Shown here one piece after another: positions 18,264-27,619 of a DNA stretch of 64,000 nt (positions are counted from its first letter, which is position 1; each line of letters starts with the position of its first letter). A model generated the notes under the pieces. The model saw nothing but the letters and a program-made list of their open reading frames with translations, had not been told where the DNA came from and searched no databases. The translations under genes were made by a program, and so were the position numbers. The DNA is from Tardiphaga robiniae (lineage in GTDB: Bacteria; Pseudomonadota; Alphaproteobacteria; Rhizobiales; Xanthobacteraceae), in assembly GCF_013359755.1 (NCBI RefSeq), contig NZ_JABMCJ010000094.1, positions 62,001 to 126,000 of the forward strand, written 5' to 3'.

Positions 18264-20021
18264 ATGCAGCGTGGCCTGTCACGAACCTCCAGCCTGCCGG
18301 CGCGGACCGAGCTTGGCGATGCCTTGCGGGCCTGCCGCGGCGCCTTTCTCGGCGTCGGGCTGATGAGCTGCATGATCAATATCCTGTATCTGACCGGCTC
18401 GTTCTTCATGCTCGAGGTCTATGACCGCGTGCTGCCAAGCCGCAGCGTGCCGACCCTCGTCGGTCTCATCGTCCTGGCCGGCGGCCTTTACGTGGCTCAG
18501 GGTATTCTCGACCTGCTGCGCGGCCGCATTCTGGTGCGGATCGGTAGTTCGCTCGACGAGGCGCTGAGCCCTCGCGTGTTCCAGACCGTGGTGCGACTGC
18601 CCCTCCTTGCCGGCGGACACAACGAAGGTCTGCAGCCGCTGCGCGATCTCGACAATGTTCGCTCGTTCCTCTCCGGCATGGGACCGAGCGCGCTGTTCGA
18701 CCTGCCCTGGCTGCCGCTCTATCTGGCGATCTGCTTTGCGTTTCATCCGATGATCGGCGTCACCGCACTGGTCGGCGCCATCCTGCTGGTGGGCCTGACG
18801 ATCCTCACAGAAATCATGACCCGCGAACCTGCGCGCGAGGCCAACGGCCTTGCGGCACGTCGCAGCGGGATTGCTTCGGCCAGCCGGCGCAATGCCGAAG
18901 TCGTCGTCGCGATGGGCATGGCCGGGCGTCTGACGCAACGCTGGCGCGAGGCCAACGAGACCTATCTGGCCGGCAATCAGCGCACCAGCGATGTGGCCGG
19001 CGGTCTCGGTGCCATCGCCAAGGTCATGCGCATGATCCTGCAATCGGCGGTGCTCGGCGTCGGTGCCTATCTCGTGATCAATCAGGAAGCCACCGCCGGC
19101 ATCATCATCGCCGGCTCGATCCTCAGCGCCCGTGCGTTGGCGCCGGTCGATCTGGCGATCGCGCACTGGAAGGGGTTTGTCACCGCCCGGCAGAGCTGGC
19201 ATCGGCTCAACGGGCTTCTATACGCCTTGCCGGATCAGGCAGCTGTTACTCAGCTGCAGAACCCGTCGCAGAAACTGACGATCGAAGGCGTCAGCATCGC
19301 ACCGCCGGGTGAGCAGAAGATCACGGTCAGCGACATCACGTTTGCACTCGCGGCCGGCAACGGCCTCGGCATCATCGGACCGTCGGGCTCCGGCAAGTCA
19401 TCGCTGCTGCGCGCGCTGGTTGGCGTCTGGAAGCCGGTGCGCGGTCATGTCCGGCTCGACGCCGCGGCGCTCGACCAATGGGCGCCCGACGATCTCGGCC
19501 GCCATATCGGCTACCTGCCACAGGACGTCGAACTGTTTGCAGGGTCCATTGCCGACAATATCTGCCGTTTCGATCCCGATGCGAAGGATGACGACATCAT
19601 CACCGCGGCAAGGCAGGCCGGCGTCCATGACCTCATCGTCGGCATGCGCGAGGGCTATGATACGCAGGTCGGCGATCACGGCGGCGTTCTGTCCGCCGGT
19701 CAGGCGCAACGCATCGCGCTGGCGCGCGCACTGTATGGCGATCCGTTCCTGATCGTTCTAGATGAGCCGAACTCCAATCTCGACACCGAAGGCGATGAAG
19801 CGCTGACCAAGGCCGTGCGCGCGGCCCGGACGCGCGGCGCCATCGTCATCGTGGTTGCACACCGGCCGATCGGCATCGAAGGCGTCGACATGCTGCTGGT
19901 GCTGAAGGATGGTCGCATGCAGGCCTTCGGGCCGAAGGAGACCGTGCTGGGCCAGGTGCTGCAGCGCCCGGCAGCACAGCCGATCAAGATCGTCGCCGAC
20001 GGCGGAGTAGCCAAGCCATGA
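18264..20021 (+). CDS. Type I secretion system permease/ATPase (PrtD family)
   Basis: This 585-residue exporter has an N-terminal membrane domain (helices within about residues 20-285, including FMLEVYDRVLPSRSVPTLVG, a strong signature of type I secretion ATPases). Its C-terminal ABC domain has Walker A GPSGSGKSS near 372-380, a signature LSAGQAQRIALARAL and Walker B FLIVLDEPNSNLD. It would drive one-step export of the 1514-residue protein encoded just upstream. The start at 18264 has AAAGG eight bases upstream; an in-frame ATG at 18243 lacks a ribosome site. It overlaps the next gene by four bases. No outer-membrane TolC-like gene is in the cluster. Confidence 0.92.
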   Translation: MQRGLSRTSSLPARTELGDALRACRGAFLGVGLMSCMINILYLTGSFFMLEVYDRVLPSRSVPTLVGLIVLAGGLYVAQGILDLLRGRILVRIGSSLDEALSPRVFQTVVRLPLLAGGHNEGLQPLRDLDNVRSFLSGMGPSALFDLPWLPLYLAICFAFHPMIGVTALVGAILLVGLTILTEIMTREPAREANGLAARRSGIASASRRNAEVVVAMGMAGRLTQRWREANETYLAGNQRTSDVAGGLGAIAKVMRMILQSAVLGVGAYLVINQEATAGIIIAGSILSARALAPVDLAIAHWKGFVTARQSWHRLNGLLYALPDQAAVTQLQNPSQKLTIEGVSIAPPGEQKITVSDITFALAAGNGLGIIGPSGSGKSSLLRALVGVWKPVRGHVRLDAAALDQWAPDDLGRHIGYLPQDVELFAGSIADNICRFDPDAKDDDIITAARQAGVHDLIVGMREGYDTQVGDHGGVLSAGQAQRIALARALYGDPFLIVLDEPNSNLDTEGDEALTKAVRAARTRGAIVIVVAHRPIGIEGVDMLLVLKDGRMQAFGPKETVLGQVLQRPAAQPIKIVADGGVAKP

Positions 20022-21325
20022 GTGCGCCGCTGACAGGATCGCGCCGCTCGATCCGAATCCACCTCATTATCGGCCTCGTCGTTGTGCTCGTGCTCGCAGG
20101 CGGTTTGGGCGGCTGGGCGTCGACGGCGCAGATCTCCGGTGCCCTGATCGCGCCCGGCTCGGTGGTCGTCGATTCCAACGTCAAGAAAGTCCAGCACCCC
20201 ACCGGCGGCGTCGTCGGCGAAGTGCGCGCCCGCGACGGCGACGTGGTGAAGGCCGGCGATGTCGTCGTGCGTCTCGACGACACCGTCACCAAGGCCGGCC
20301 TCGCCATCGTCACCAAGAACCTCAACGGGTTGTGGGCCCGTGCGGCGCGGCTGGAAGCCGAGCAGCGCGGCGTCGATCGTATTACGTTTCCACCGCAGCT
20401 TATCGAGCAGATCGCAGATGACGACGTGAAGAACGTCATCGCCAGCGAAACGAAACTGTTCAATGTGCGCTCGACCGGCCGCGTCGGCCAGAAGCAGCAG
20501 CTTCGCGAACGCATCGCGCAGCTCAACGAGGAGATCGCCGGCCTCACCGCGCAGGAGACTGCCAAGACGCGCGAAATCGCGCTCGTGGAAAAGGAATTGG
20601 TCGGCGTCCGCGGATTGTTCGATCAGCAGCTGGTGCAGATCTCGCGCCTGACCGTGCTGGAACGCGACGCCGCGCGCCTCGCCGGCGAACGCGCGCAGTT
20701 CATCGCCGCCCGCGCCCAAGCCAAGGGCAAGATCACCGAGATCGAGCTGCAGATTTTCCAGATCGACAAGGACCTCGTCAGCGAGGTCTCCAAGGATCTG
20801 CGCGAGACCAATGACAAGATCGGCGAATTCGTCGAACGCAAGGTCACTGCCGAGGACCAACTACGCCGCATCGACATCCGCGCGCCGCAGGACGGCATGG
20901 TGCTGCAGTCCACCGTGCATACGATCGGCGGGGTTATTACCGCAGGCGACGCCATCATGCTGATCGTGCCGCAGACCGACAATCTGTCGGTGGAGGCCCG
21001 GGTCAATCCGCAGGATATCGACAAGCTGCAGATCGGCCAGAAGACGCTGCTGCGCCTCTCCGCCTTCAACCAGCGCACCACGCCGGAGCTCAACGGCGCC
21101 GTCAGCCGCGTCTCGCCGGATACAACGACGGATCAGCGCACCGGGCAGAGCTACTACACGATCCGGATTTCGATGCCGGCATCGGAAGTCGCCAAGCTCG
21201 GCGATGTGCGCCTGATCCCCGGCATGCCTGTCGAAGCCTTCGTGCAGACCGGCGACCGCACCATGCTATCCTATCTCGCCAAGCCGCTAAGCGATCAGTT
21301 GATGCGCGCCTTCCGCGAGAAATGA
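20018..21325 (+). CDS. Type I secretion membrane fusion protein (HlyD/PrtE family)
   Basis: This 435-residue protein has one N-terminal membrane segment (about residues 12-33, HLIIGLVVVLVLAGGLGGWA). A lipoyl half-domain follows (PGSVVVDSNVKKVQHPTGGV, RDGDVVKAGDVVVRLDD), then a long coiled coil (about 95-285) and the second half-domain with IRAPQDGMVLQSTVHTIGG. The C-terminal barrel ends with the family's GMPVEAFVQTGDRTMLSYLA. It links the ABC exporter to an outer-membrane channel. Its ATG overlaps the stop of the exporter gene (ATGA), so the two are translationally coupled. Confidence 0.93.
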   Translation: MSAPLTGSRRSIRIHLIIGLVVVLVLAGGLGGWASTAQISGALIAPGSVVVDSNVKKVQHPTGGVVGEVRARDGDVVKAGDVVVRLDDTVTKAGLAIVTKNLNGLWARAARLEAEQRGVDRITFPPQLIEQIADDDVKNVIASETKLFNVRSTGRVGQKQQLRERIAQLNEEIAGLTAQETAKTREIALVEKELVGVRGLFDQQLVQISRLTVLERDAARLAGERAQFIAARAQAKGKITEIELQIFQIDKDLVSEVSKDLRETNDKIGEFVERKVTAEDQLRRIDIRAPQDGMVLQSTVHTIGGVITAGDAIMLIVPQTDNLSVEARVNPQDIDKLQIGQKTLLRLSAFNQRTTPELNGAVSRVSPDTTTDQRTGQSYYTIRISMPASEVAKLGDVRLIPGMPVEAFVQTGDRTMLSYLAKPLSDQLMRAFREK

Positions 21326-21335
21326 CCCGTCACCC

Positions 21336-23561
21336 ATGAAGCGCATGCGGCGAGTGAGACGGCTGGCGCAGCGGTTCGGTTGGGCACGGGCGTTCTGTCT
21401 TGTCTTGCTGCTGGGCCTCGCACTGCTGCGCATCGCTGATCCACCCGCCATCGAGGAATTGCGGCTGCGGGTCTTCGATACCTATCAAGTGATCCAGCCG
21501 CGGCTGAAGACGGCGAAGCCCGTTACCATCGTGGATATCGACGAGAAGAGCCTCGCAAAATATGGCCAGTGGCCGTGGCCGCGCACGCGTATCGCCGAGC
21601 TTGTCACCAGGTTGAACCAGCTCGGCGCCGTCGTGACCGGCTTCGACATCGTATTCCCCGAACCGGACCGGCTGAATCCTGCGCTGGCGGCGGAGAGTTT
21701 TACGGGGCTCGATGACGAGACGCGCATCCGGCTGAAAGCATTACCCAGCAACGATCAGGTGCTGGCCGACGCCATTCGGCGCGGGCGCGTGGTGCTTGGC
21801 GAGTCCGGCCTGCCCTATATCGTTTCGGAACTCGATAAGTCTCTGCCCCTGACGGGATTGGCCATGCTCGGCGGCGATCCGCAGCCTTTCATGCTGGCGT
21901 TTCCCGGACTGATCCGGAATATCGACCTGCTGGAAAAGGCCGCCATGGGACGCGGCCTGTTCACCATCAGTCAGGAGCGCGACGGTCTCGTGCGCCGCGT
22001 GCCCGTGATGATGCAAGCGCAAGGCATAGTCATGCCGTCGCTGAGCTTCGAAATGCTGCGCGCCATCACCGGCACCGACACGATCCTGATCAAATCCGAC
22101 CGCGCCGGCATCAAGAGCATTGCGGTCAAGGGTCTGGAGATTCCCACCGACAGCGAAGGACGGATCTGGGTGCATTTCGCCAAGCGCGATCCGAGCATCT
22201 ATGTCTCGGCATCCGACGTGCTCGATGGCACGGTGCAACCCGGAATGATCGCACGGCATCTGGTGCTGATCGGCACCTCGGCGGTCGGCTTGCTCGACAC
22301 CAAGACGACACCGCTCGATGCAGTGATTCCCGGCGTCGAGGTTCATGCGCAGGTGCTGGAGAGTGCGCTGACGAAGACCGTGCTGTCGCAGCCGGCCTAC
22401 ACGCGCGGCGCCGAACTGTGCATTGCGATCATTCTCGGCATCATCGTGATCTGGCTCGCCCCGATGTTCGGCCCCGTCACCCTTATCATCATGGGCGCCG
22501 TGTTTGCGGCGCTGCTCGCCGGTACATCCTGGTATTTCTACACGCAGCACCGCCTGCTGATCGACTTCACCTATCCCTTGCTCTCGACCACACTGATCTA
22601 TCTCACGCTGATCTTCAGCAATTTCGTGCGCGAGCAGGCGCAGCGCCGCCGCATCCGCTCGGCCTTCAGCCAGTATCTGTCGCCGGCGCTGGTGGCTCAA
22701 CTCGCGCAGTCACCGGAGAAACTGGTGCTCGGCGGCGAGGAGCGTGAGATGACCATCATGTTCTCGGACGTGCGCGGCTTCACCACAATCTCTGAATCCT
22801 ACAAGCACGATCCGCATGGCCTGACCACGCTGATGAACCGCTTTCTGACGCCGCTGACCAATGCAATCCTCGATCGCAAGGGTACCATCGACAAATATAT
22901 GGGCGACGCCATCATGGCGTTCTGGAATGCACCGCTCGATGACGATCAGCACCAGATCAATGCCTGCCATGCCGCGCTCGACATGCTGGATCGCATCGAC
23001 GCACTGAACAAGCTGCGCCAGACCGAGGCCGAGAACGGCGGCCACGTCTATATCCCGATCAATGTCGGCATCGGCCTCAATACCGGCATCTGCGTGGTCG
23101 GCAATATGGGATCGGATCTGCGCTTCGACTATTCGGTACTCGGCGACAGCGTCAATCTGGCCTCGCGTCTCGAGGGCCAGTCAAAGGAATACGGCTTTCC
23201 GATCATCGTCGGCTCGAAGACCGCGCTCGCCGTCAAGGACAAGTTCGCCATTCTCGAACTCGACTTCATCATGGTGAAGGGCAAGAAAGAACCGGAAGTG
23301 ATCTACGCCATAGCCGGACGCGAGGACGTGACGCATTCGGAACGCTTCCAGACGCTGCGCAACCTGACCATCGAGATGCTGGCTTGCTATCGTAGTCGCG
23401 ACTGGGACGGCGCATTGTACGCCGTCGAGCGCGGCCGCAATTCCGATGTCGCGAATGCGCTCGAGAAGCTCTACGAGCTCTATGAGAAGCGCATCCGCGC
23501 CTATCAGGAGACCCCGCCACCAGCGGACTGGAACGGCTCGTTTGCATTGCTGTCGAAGTAG
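21336..23561 (+). CDS. CHASE2-domain class III adenylate cyclase
   Basis: This 741-residue sensor cyclase has a first membrane segment at about residues 15-32 and an extracytoplasmic CHASE2 domain at about 35-345 (KPVTIVDIDEKSLAKYGQWP, DTKTTPLDAVIPGVEVHAQV). Two or three membrane helices follow at about 355-430. The C-terminal cyclase domain keeps the metal aspartates in TIMFSDVRGFTTISE and KYMGDAIMAFWNAP, and the catalytic Asn/Arg in LGDSVNLASRLEG. The Lys in DKYMGDA favours ATP as substrate. It starts 10 bases after the fusion protein gene, so it is almost certainly part of the adhesin/secretion operon. This suggests that an envelope signal feeds cAMP production along with adhesin export; that link is inference. 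Confidence 0.92.
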   Translation: MKRMRRVRRLAQRFGWARAFCLVLLLGLALLRIADPPAIEELRLRVFDTYQVIQPRLKTAKPVTIVDIDEKSLAKYGQWPWPRTRIAELVTRLNQLGAVVTGFDIVFPEPDRLNPALAAESFTGLDDETRIRLKALPSNDQVLADAIRRGRVVLGESGLPYIVSELDKSLPLTGLAMLGGDPQPFMLAFPGLIRNIDLLEKAAMGRGLFTISQERDGLVRRVPVMMQAQGIVMPSLSFEMLRAITGTDTILIKSDRAGIKSIAVKGLEIPTDSEGRIWVHFAKRDPSIYVSASDVLDGTVQPGMIARHLVLIGTSAVGLLDTKTTPLDAVIPGVEVHAQVLESALTKTVLSQPAYTRGAELCIAIILGIIVIWLAPMFGPVTLIIMGAVFAALLAGTSWYFYTQHRLLIDFTYPLLSTTLIYLTLIFSNFVREQAQRRRIRSAFSQYLSPALVAQLAQSPEKLVLGGEEREMTIMFSDVRGFTTISESYKHDPHGLTTLMNRFLTPLTNAILDRKGTIDKYMGDAIMAFWNAPLDDDQHQINACHAALDMLDRIDALNKLRQTEAENGGHVYIPINVGIGLNTGICVVGNMGSDLRFDYSVLGDSVNLASRLEGQSKEYGFPIIVGSKTALAVKDKFAILELDFIMVKGKKEPEVIYAIAGREDVTHSERFQTLRNLTIEMLACYRSRDWDGALYAVERGRNSDVANALEKLYELYEKRIRAYQETPPPADWNGSFALLSK

Positions 23562-23568
23562 GGCACAA

Positions 23569-23626
23569 TAGCAAAGCGCATTGCGCCACCGGGCTGTGGG
23601 TTACGCTGCGCTAACCCACCCTACAA
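23569..23626. repeat. Dispersed palindrome between the cyclase and flavin reductase genes
   Basis: GTGGGTTA (23596-23603) and TAACCCAC (23612-23619) form a hairpin around CGCTGCGC, followed by CCTACAATCC. An AGCAAAGCGCATTGCGCC stretch lies upstream. This matches the general look of a repeat family scattered through Bradyrhizobium and Rhodopseudomonas intergenic DNA (from memory, not searched). It separates two converging genes. Confidence 0.6.
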
Positions 23627-23634
23627 TCCACGGA

Positions 23635-24237
23635 TCAAATCTCGCGCAGTGCCCGCATGCTGGGCACGCTGACTTCGGCGAGCTTCAGATTGTCTTCGTT
23701 CTGGTCGATCGCGACATATTGCCCGTCCCAATAGGTCAGCGCGGTGTGCGGAACCGAAGTGATGACATCGCGGACGCGGCCGATGACGATGGCGTGGGAG
23801 TGGCGCTCGATGACTTCCTCGACGTCGCAGTCGATTGCCGCAAGGCTGCCGGCCAGCAGCGGCACGCCGGTTGCCCGGGTCACCCATTGCGCGCCAACGA
23901 AACGTTCTGCGCCCTTCAATCCGCCCTTGCCCGAAAACCACTCGGCCACGTCGAGCTGATCAGCCGACAAAATGTTGACACCGAAGGCGCCGTAGCGCTG
24001 CAGCAGTGGCCAGGACGACGACTCCCTGTTGACGCTGACGATCAGCGTCGGTGGATCGACCGACAGCGACGAGACCGATGTCACCGTCATGCCCGTGATG
24101 TCTTTGCCACGCCCGACGGTGATGACGCTGACGCCGCCGGCCAGCACTCGCATGGCGCCACGGAATTCTTGCGAAGAGACCCCGCGATCAGAGGAAATCT
24201 CGCGATCGACGGTGATGTTACGAACGACGGAATTCAT
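23635..24237 (-). CDS. Flavin reductase-family protein, probable partner of the SsuD monooxygenase
   Basis: This 200-residue protein has the flavin reductase-like FMN-binding split barrel. It includes FRGAMRVLAGGVSVITVGRG, then TGMTVTSVSSLSVDPPTLIV, then FGVNILSADQ and a closing GRVRDV followed by PLTYWDGQY-like sequence (ALTYWDGQYVAI). It would supply reduced FMN, using NAD(P)H, to the two-component alkanesulfonate monooxygenase encoded upstream in the same unit. Its fold is that of the HpaC/flavin reductase-like family, not the NADPH-dependent FMN reductase (SsuE) fold. The start at 24237 was chosen because the longer reading frame upstream runs into ssuB and lacks family sequence. It is 25 bases after ssuB. 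Confidence 0.85.
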   Translation of the reverse strand: MNSVVRNITVDREISSDRGVSSQEFRGAMRVLAGGVSVITVGRGKDITGMTVTSVSSLSVDPPTLIVSVNRESSSWPLLQRYGAFGVNILSADQLDVAEWFSGKGGLKGAERFVGAQWVTRATGVPLLAGSLAAIDCDVEEVIERHSHAIVIGRVRDVITSVPHTALTYWDGQYVAIDQNEDNLKLAEVSVPSMRALREI

Positions 24238-24262
24238 GGCAGCCTCGCAGGTCACAATAGTC

Positions 24263-25150
24263 TCACAAGCCAGTGGCGTCGGCTCCCGGGCCGAGCAGAT
24301 TGCGCAGGATCGAACCTTCCAGCGCCGCAAGATCTGCCGAGCCGCGCTGCCGCGGCCGGGCGATATCGACATTGATATCGTGCGCGATGCGGCCGTCTTC
24401 AATCACAAGCACGCGATCCGCCAGCGCCACGGCCTCGGACACGTCATGCGTCACGAGAATCGAGGTGAAGGTCTGGTCATGCCACACGCGACCGAGCAAC
24501 TGCTGCATCGAAATACGGGTCAGCGCATCGAGTGCGCCGAGCGGCTCGTCGAGCGCCAGCACACGCGGATGGCTGACCAGTGCCCGCGCCAACGCGACAC
24601 GCTGCTTCTGGCCGCCAGACAACACGGACGGCCATTGATCGCGCTTCTCGGCGAGGCCGACTTCCGTCAATGCACTTTCAGCGCGTGCCTTGGCATCGGC
24701 CGATGTCCGGTCGGTCCCGAGGCCCACTTCCACATTCGAGAGCACGCTGGCCCATGGCAACAGGCGCGGTTCCTGGAACATCACGCGGATGTCTTCCGCG
24801 CGGGTTTCCTCACCAAAGCTGATCGTGCCGGCAGTCGGCGCGTCGAGGCCTGCGATCAGGCGGAGCAGCGTGCTCTTGCCACAGCCGCTCTGGCCGACAA
24901 TGGCCACGAACTGGCCGGCAGGAATATGCAGATCAACGCCGCGCAGCACTTCATTGCTGCCGAAGGATTTGCGGAGACCGCGGATGGTGAGCGACAGACC
25001 GCGGGACTTCTGCTCGGACGGACGCCGCGCCTGCGTGGCGATGGCCTGTTCGAAATCGACGGGCACATCGATGACCTGTGCATCGGCATGACTGAGGCGA
25101 AGAGACTGTTGCACGGTCATTTCAAATTCTCGCTTCCGAATTTCGCTCAA
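24263..25150 (-). CDS. ssuB: Aliphatic sulfonate ABC transporter, ATP-binding protein
   Basis: This 295-residue ABC ATPase belongs to the nitrate/sulfonate/taurine group. It has Walker [19 protein letters not shown], the group's [21 protein letters not shown]-loop, the signature [16 protein letters not shown] and Walker [13 protein letters not shown], then the His-switch [14 protein letters not shown]. The N-terminal 45 residues before the core are longer than usual for SsuB. The start overlaps the ssuC stop by four bases. Confidence 0.93.
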   Translation of the reverse strand: MSEIRKREFEMTVQQSLRLSHADAQVIDVPVDFEQAIATQARRPSEQKSRGLSLTIRGLRKSFGSNEVLRGVDLHIPAGQFVAIVGQSGCGKSTLLRLIAGLDAPTAGTISFGEETRAEDIRVMFQEPRLLPWASVLSNVEVGLGTDRTSADAKARAESALTEVGLAEKRDQWPSVLSGGQKQRVALARALVSHPRVLALDEPLGALDALTRISMQQLLGRVWHDQTFTSILVTHDVSEAVALADRVLVIEDGRIAHDINVDIARPRQRGSADLAALEGSILRNLLGPGADATGL

Positions 25151-25953
25151 TGTTTCTGAAAAGCCGGGTGCCAGGACAATGTCAGCCGTTCCAGCCCGCG
25201 CGAGGCGCTGTCGGCGACCTTACCCAGCAGCGCATAGATCAGGATGCTGAGCACCACGACGTCGATCTGCATGAATTCGCGTGCCTGCATCGCCATGTAG
25301 CCAAGGCCCGACGAGGCCGCGATGGTTTCGGCCACGATCAGCGTCAGCCACATGATGCCGAGCGCGAAGCGGACGCCGACGAAGATCGACGGCAGCGCAC
25401 CCGGGAAGATCACGCGGCGGAACAGCTCGCTGTTGCTCATGCCATAGATGCGGCCCATCTCGATCAGTTGCGGATCGACGGTGCGGATGCCGTGCAGCGT
25501 GTTGAGATAGATCGGGAAGAATACGCCAAGCGCGACCAGGAACAGCTTGGCCGATTCATCGATGCCGAACCACAGGATGACGAGCGGGATCAGCGCCAGA
25601 TGCGGCACGTTGCGCACCATCTGCAGCGTGGTGTCGGTGAGCTTGCTGCTGAGCTGAGACAGACCGTTGGCCAGACCGAAAGCAAAGCCGATGCTGCCGC
25701 CGATCAGGAAACCGACAGATGCGCGCCAGAACGACACCCAGATATTCTGGGCGAGTTCGCCCGAAATCAGCAGCTTCCAGCCAGCCAAGGCAACATCGGT
25801 CGGCGCCGGCATTACCCGCGCCGGCACGTAACCCGTGACGCAAGCGGCCTGCCAGACGAGCAGGATGACCAGTGGCACGATCCATTGAGTCAGGCCATCG
25901 ATGCGCGGCAAGCGAAAGCTGCGAACGCGGGGAAGGATTTCAACAATGCTCAT
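25147..25953 (-). CDS. ssuC: Aliphatic sulfonate ABC transporter, permease
   Basis: This 268-residue inner-membrane permease has about six helices. The BPD (EAA) loop reads [20 protein letters not shown] then [17 protein letters not shown], as in SsuC/TauC proteins. It begins [18 protein letters not shown] at 25953. The much longer open frame reaching to 26289 is only out-of-frame ssuD sequence. It lies 19 bases after ssuD and overlaps ssuB by four bases, so ssuD-ssuC-ssuB form one transcript. Confidence 0.92.
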   Translation of the reverse strand: MSIVEILPRVRSFRLPRIDGLTQWIVPLVILLVWQAACVTGYVPARVMPAPTDVALAGWKLLISGELAQNIWVSFWRASVGFLIGGSIGFAFGLANGLSQLSSKLTDTTLQMVRNVPHLALIPLVILWFGIDESAKLFLVALGVFFPIYLNTLHGIRTVDPQLIEMGRIYGMSNSELFRRVIFPGALPSIFVGVRFALGIMWLTLIVAETIAASSGLGYMAMQAREFMQIDVVVLSILIYALLGKVADSASRGLERLTLSWHPAFQKH

Positions 25954-25972
25954 GATGGGGTGCCTGTTGGAA

Positions 25973-27130
25973 TTACGAGGCGCTCTGCGCGCGGTGCTCA
26001 TTGGCAACGATTTCACCGACCGGTCCGGTGCGCGTACGTAGCGATGTGACGTTGTCGTGCTGTTGCAGCGACAGCAGCGGAAAGACGAGCTCGGCGAAGC
26101 GATAGGCCTCCTCGAGATGCGGATAGCCGGACATGATGAATGTATCGACGCCGACGTCCTGATATTCCTTGATGCGCGCCGCCACCGTCTGCGCATCGCC
26201 AACCAGCGCCGTACCGGCACCACCACGTACGAGGCCAACACCGGCCCAGAGGTTCGGGCTGATTTCGAGCTTGTCGCGGCGGCCGCCATGCAGCTGCATC
26301 ATGCGCTGTTGGCCGACCGAGTCCTGCCGGGCCAATGTCTTCTGCGCGTTGGCAATGACGTCGTCGGTGACATATTGAATGAGTTCGTCGGCAGCCTTCC
26401 ATGCGGCTTCGTTGGTCTCGCGCACGACCACATGAAGACGGATGCCGAAAGACAGCTTGCGACCGCGCTTTTCGGCAGCAGCCTTGACGCGCGCGACCTT
26501 CTCGGCGACCAGCGCAGGCGGCTCGCCCCAGGTGAGATATTTGTCGACGGTGTCCACCGCCACATCGATGCCGGCATCCGACGAGCCGCCGAAATACAGC
26601 GGCGGGCGCGGCGACTGCACCGGCGGGAAGATCAGACGACCATCCTCGATCTGGATATGCTTGCCCTGGACATTGACGGTCTTGCCAGCCAGCAGGTCGT
26701 TATAGACGTTGAGGAATTCGCGGGTGACGGCATAGCGCTCGTCATGCGGCAGGAAGATGCCATCGCCCTTGTTCTCGACGGGATCGCCGCCAGTCACGAC
26801 ATTGATCAGGAGGCGACCGTTGGTGACACGGTCCAGCGTTGCGGTCATGCGCGCGGCGACGCTCGGCGATTGCAGGCCCGGCCGAACGGCCACGAGATAG
26901 CGAAGCTGTTCGGTCCACGGGGCCACAGCGGATGCAACCACCCATGAATCCTCGCAGCTGCGCCCCGTAGGCAGCAGCACGCCGAAATAGCCCAGCTGAT
27001 CGGCGGCCTGCGCGATCTGACGGAGATATTTGAAGTCGATGTCGCGCGCACCATGGGTCGATGCCAAATAGCGTCCATCGCCGTGGGTCGGCAGGAACCA
27101 GAGAACATTGGCTTTGGATGGATTACTCAT
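25973..27130 (-). CDS. ssuD: FMNH2-dependent alkanesulfonate monooxygenase
   Basis: This 385-residue luciferase-like TIM barrel is close to E. coli SsuD (381). It begins [20 protein letters not shown], with [20 protein letters not shown] (containing the Cys near residue 54 conserved in SsuD), [40 protein letters not shown] and [13 protein letters not shown]. It cleaves C2-C10 alkanesulfonates to sulfite and aldehyde for sulfur supply under sulfate limitation. The start at 27130 gives the normal family N-terminus. It leads the ssuD-ssuC-ssuB-flavin reductase operon. The usual substrate-binding gene ssuA is not found on either side. Confidence 0.94.
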   Translation of the reverse strand: MSNPSKANVLWFLPTHGDGRYLASTHGARDIDFKYLRQIAQAADQLGYFGVLLPTGRSCEDSWVVASAVAPWTEQLRYLVAVRPGLQSPSVAARMTATLDRVTNGRLLINVVTGGDPVENKGDGIFLPHDERYAVTREFLNVYNDLLAGKTVNVQGKHIQIEDGRLIFPPVQSPRPPLYFGGSSDAGIDVAVDTVDKYLTWGEPPALVAEKVARVKAAAEKRGRKLSFGIRLHVVVRETNEAAWKAADELIQYVTDDVIANAQKTLARQDSVGQQRMMQLHGGRRDKLEISPNLWAGVGLVRGGAGTALVGDAQTVAARIKEYQDVGVDTFIMSGYPHLEEAYRFAELVFPLLSLQQHDNVTSLRTRTGPVGEIVANEHRAQSAS

Positions 27131-27619
27131 CGGCGACGTCTCTCTCGCATCGGGCGACCATTGCGGCATCGCGAGAGGATGGTGTCATGACATAAGTCTG
27201 TCGAGTGGCCCGGGAAAATAGCGACGTGCGCACTGTGACTTAGGTCGATGACGAGGCGTTCCTTTCAAACTTCCGGGCATATGCAGCGCATTTTTCTCCA
27301 CCAATCCTGCATCCCGCAGCGATCACAACCGCGTGGGTTGGAATGCAAGAGCCCGACCCGCGATCAGCGCGACTGAGTGGAGAATTTCATGCTGAGATTG
27401 CGGCGCGCGACACTCAGATTGTTTTGCGCAAAGGCTCATCATGAGAATGATCGTACAGGCCGTCATTGAGCAATCTGGCGCTTTCGCCGCCGTCATTGAC
27501 GCTTTGTTAATGACGTCAGCACCGCTACCGCTCCAAATCGTGCGGCATTTACACAACTACCCGCGTTTTGCGAACCGACTTAACCAAATCGACAAGGCGT
27601 TTTGCGAGGCTCGGCCACC
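27131..27619. other. 489-base divergent intergenic region between ssuD and the GGDEF-EAL gene
   Basis: I see no credible gene; frames on both strands lack coding bias. It should contain the ssu promoter (minus) and that of the GGDEF-EAL gene (plus). An inverted pair GTCATT (27492-27497) and AATGAC (27509-27514) lies about 105 bases before the GGDEF-EAL start and could be an operator. No CysB/Cbl-type site was identified with confidence. Confidence 0.4.

Noticed and set aside
21741-22700. Open frame of 319 codons opposite the cyclase gene
   Set aside because: It is His/Gln/Arg-rich with no family features, and lies wholly antisense to a gene with intact catalytic motifs.
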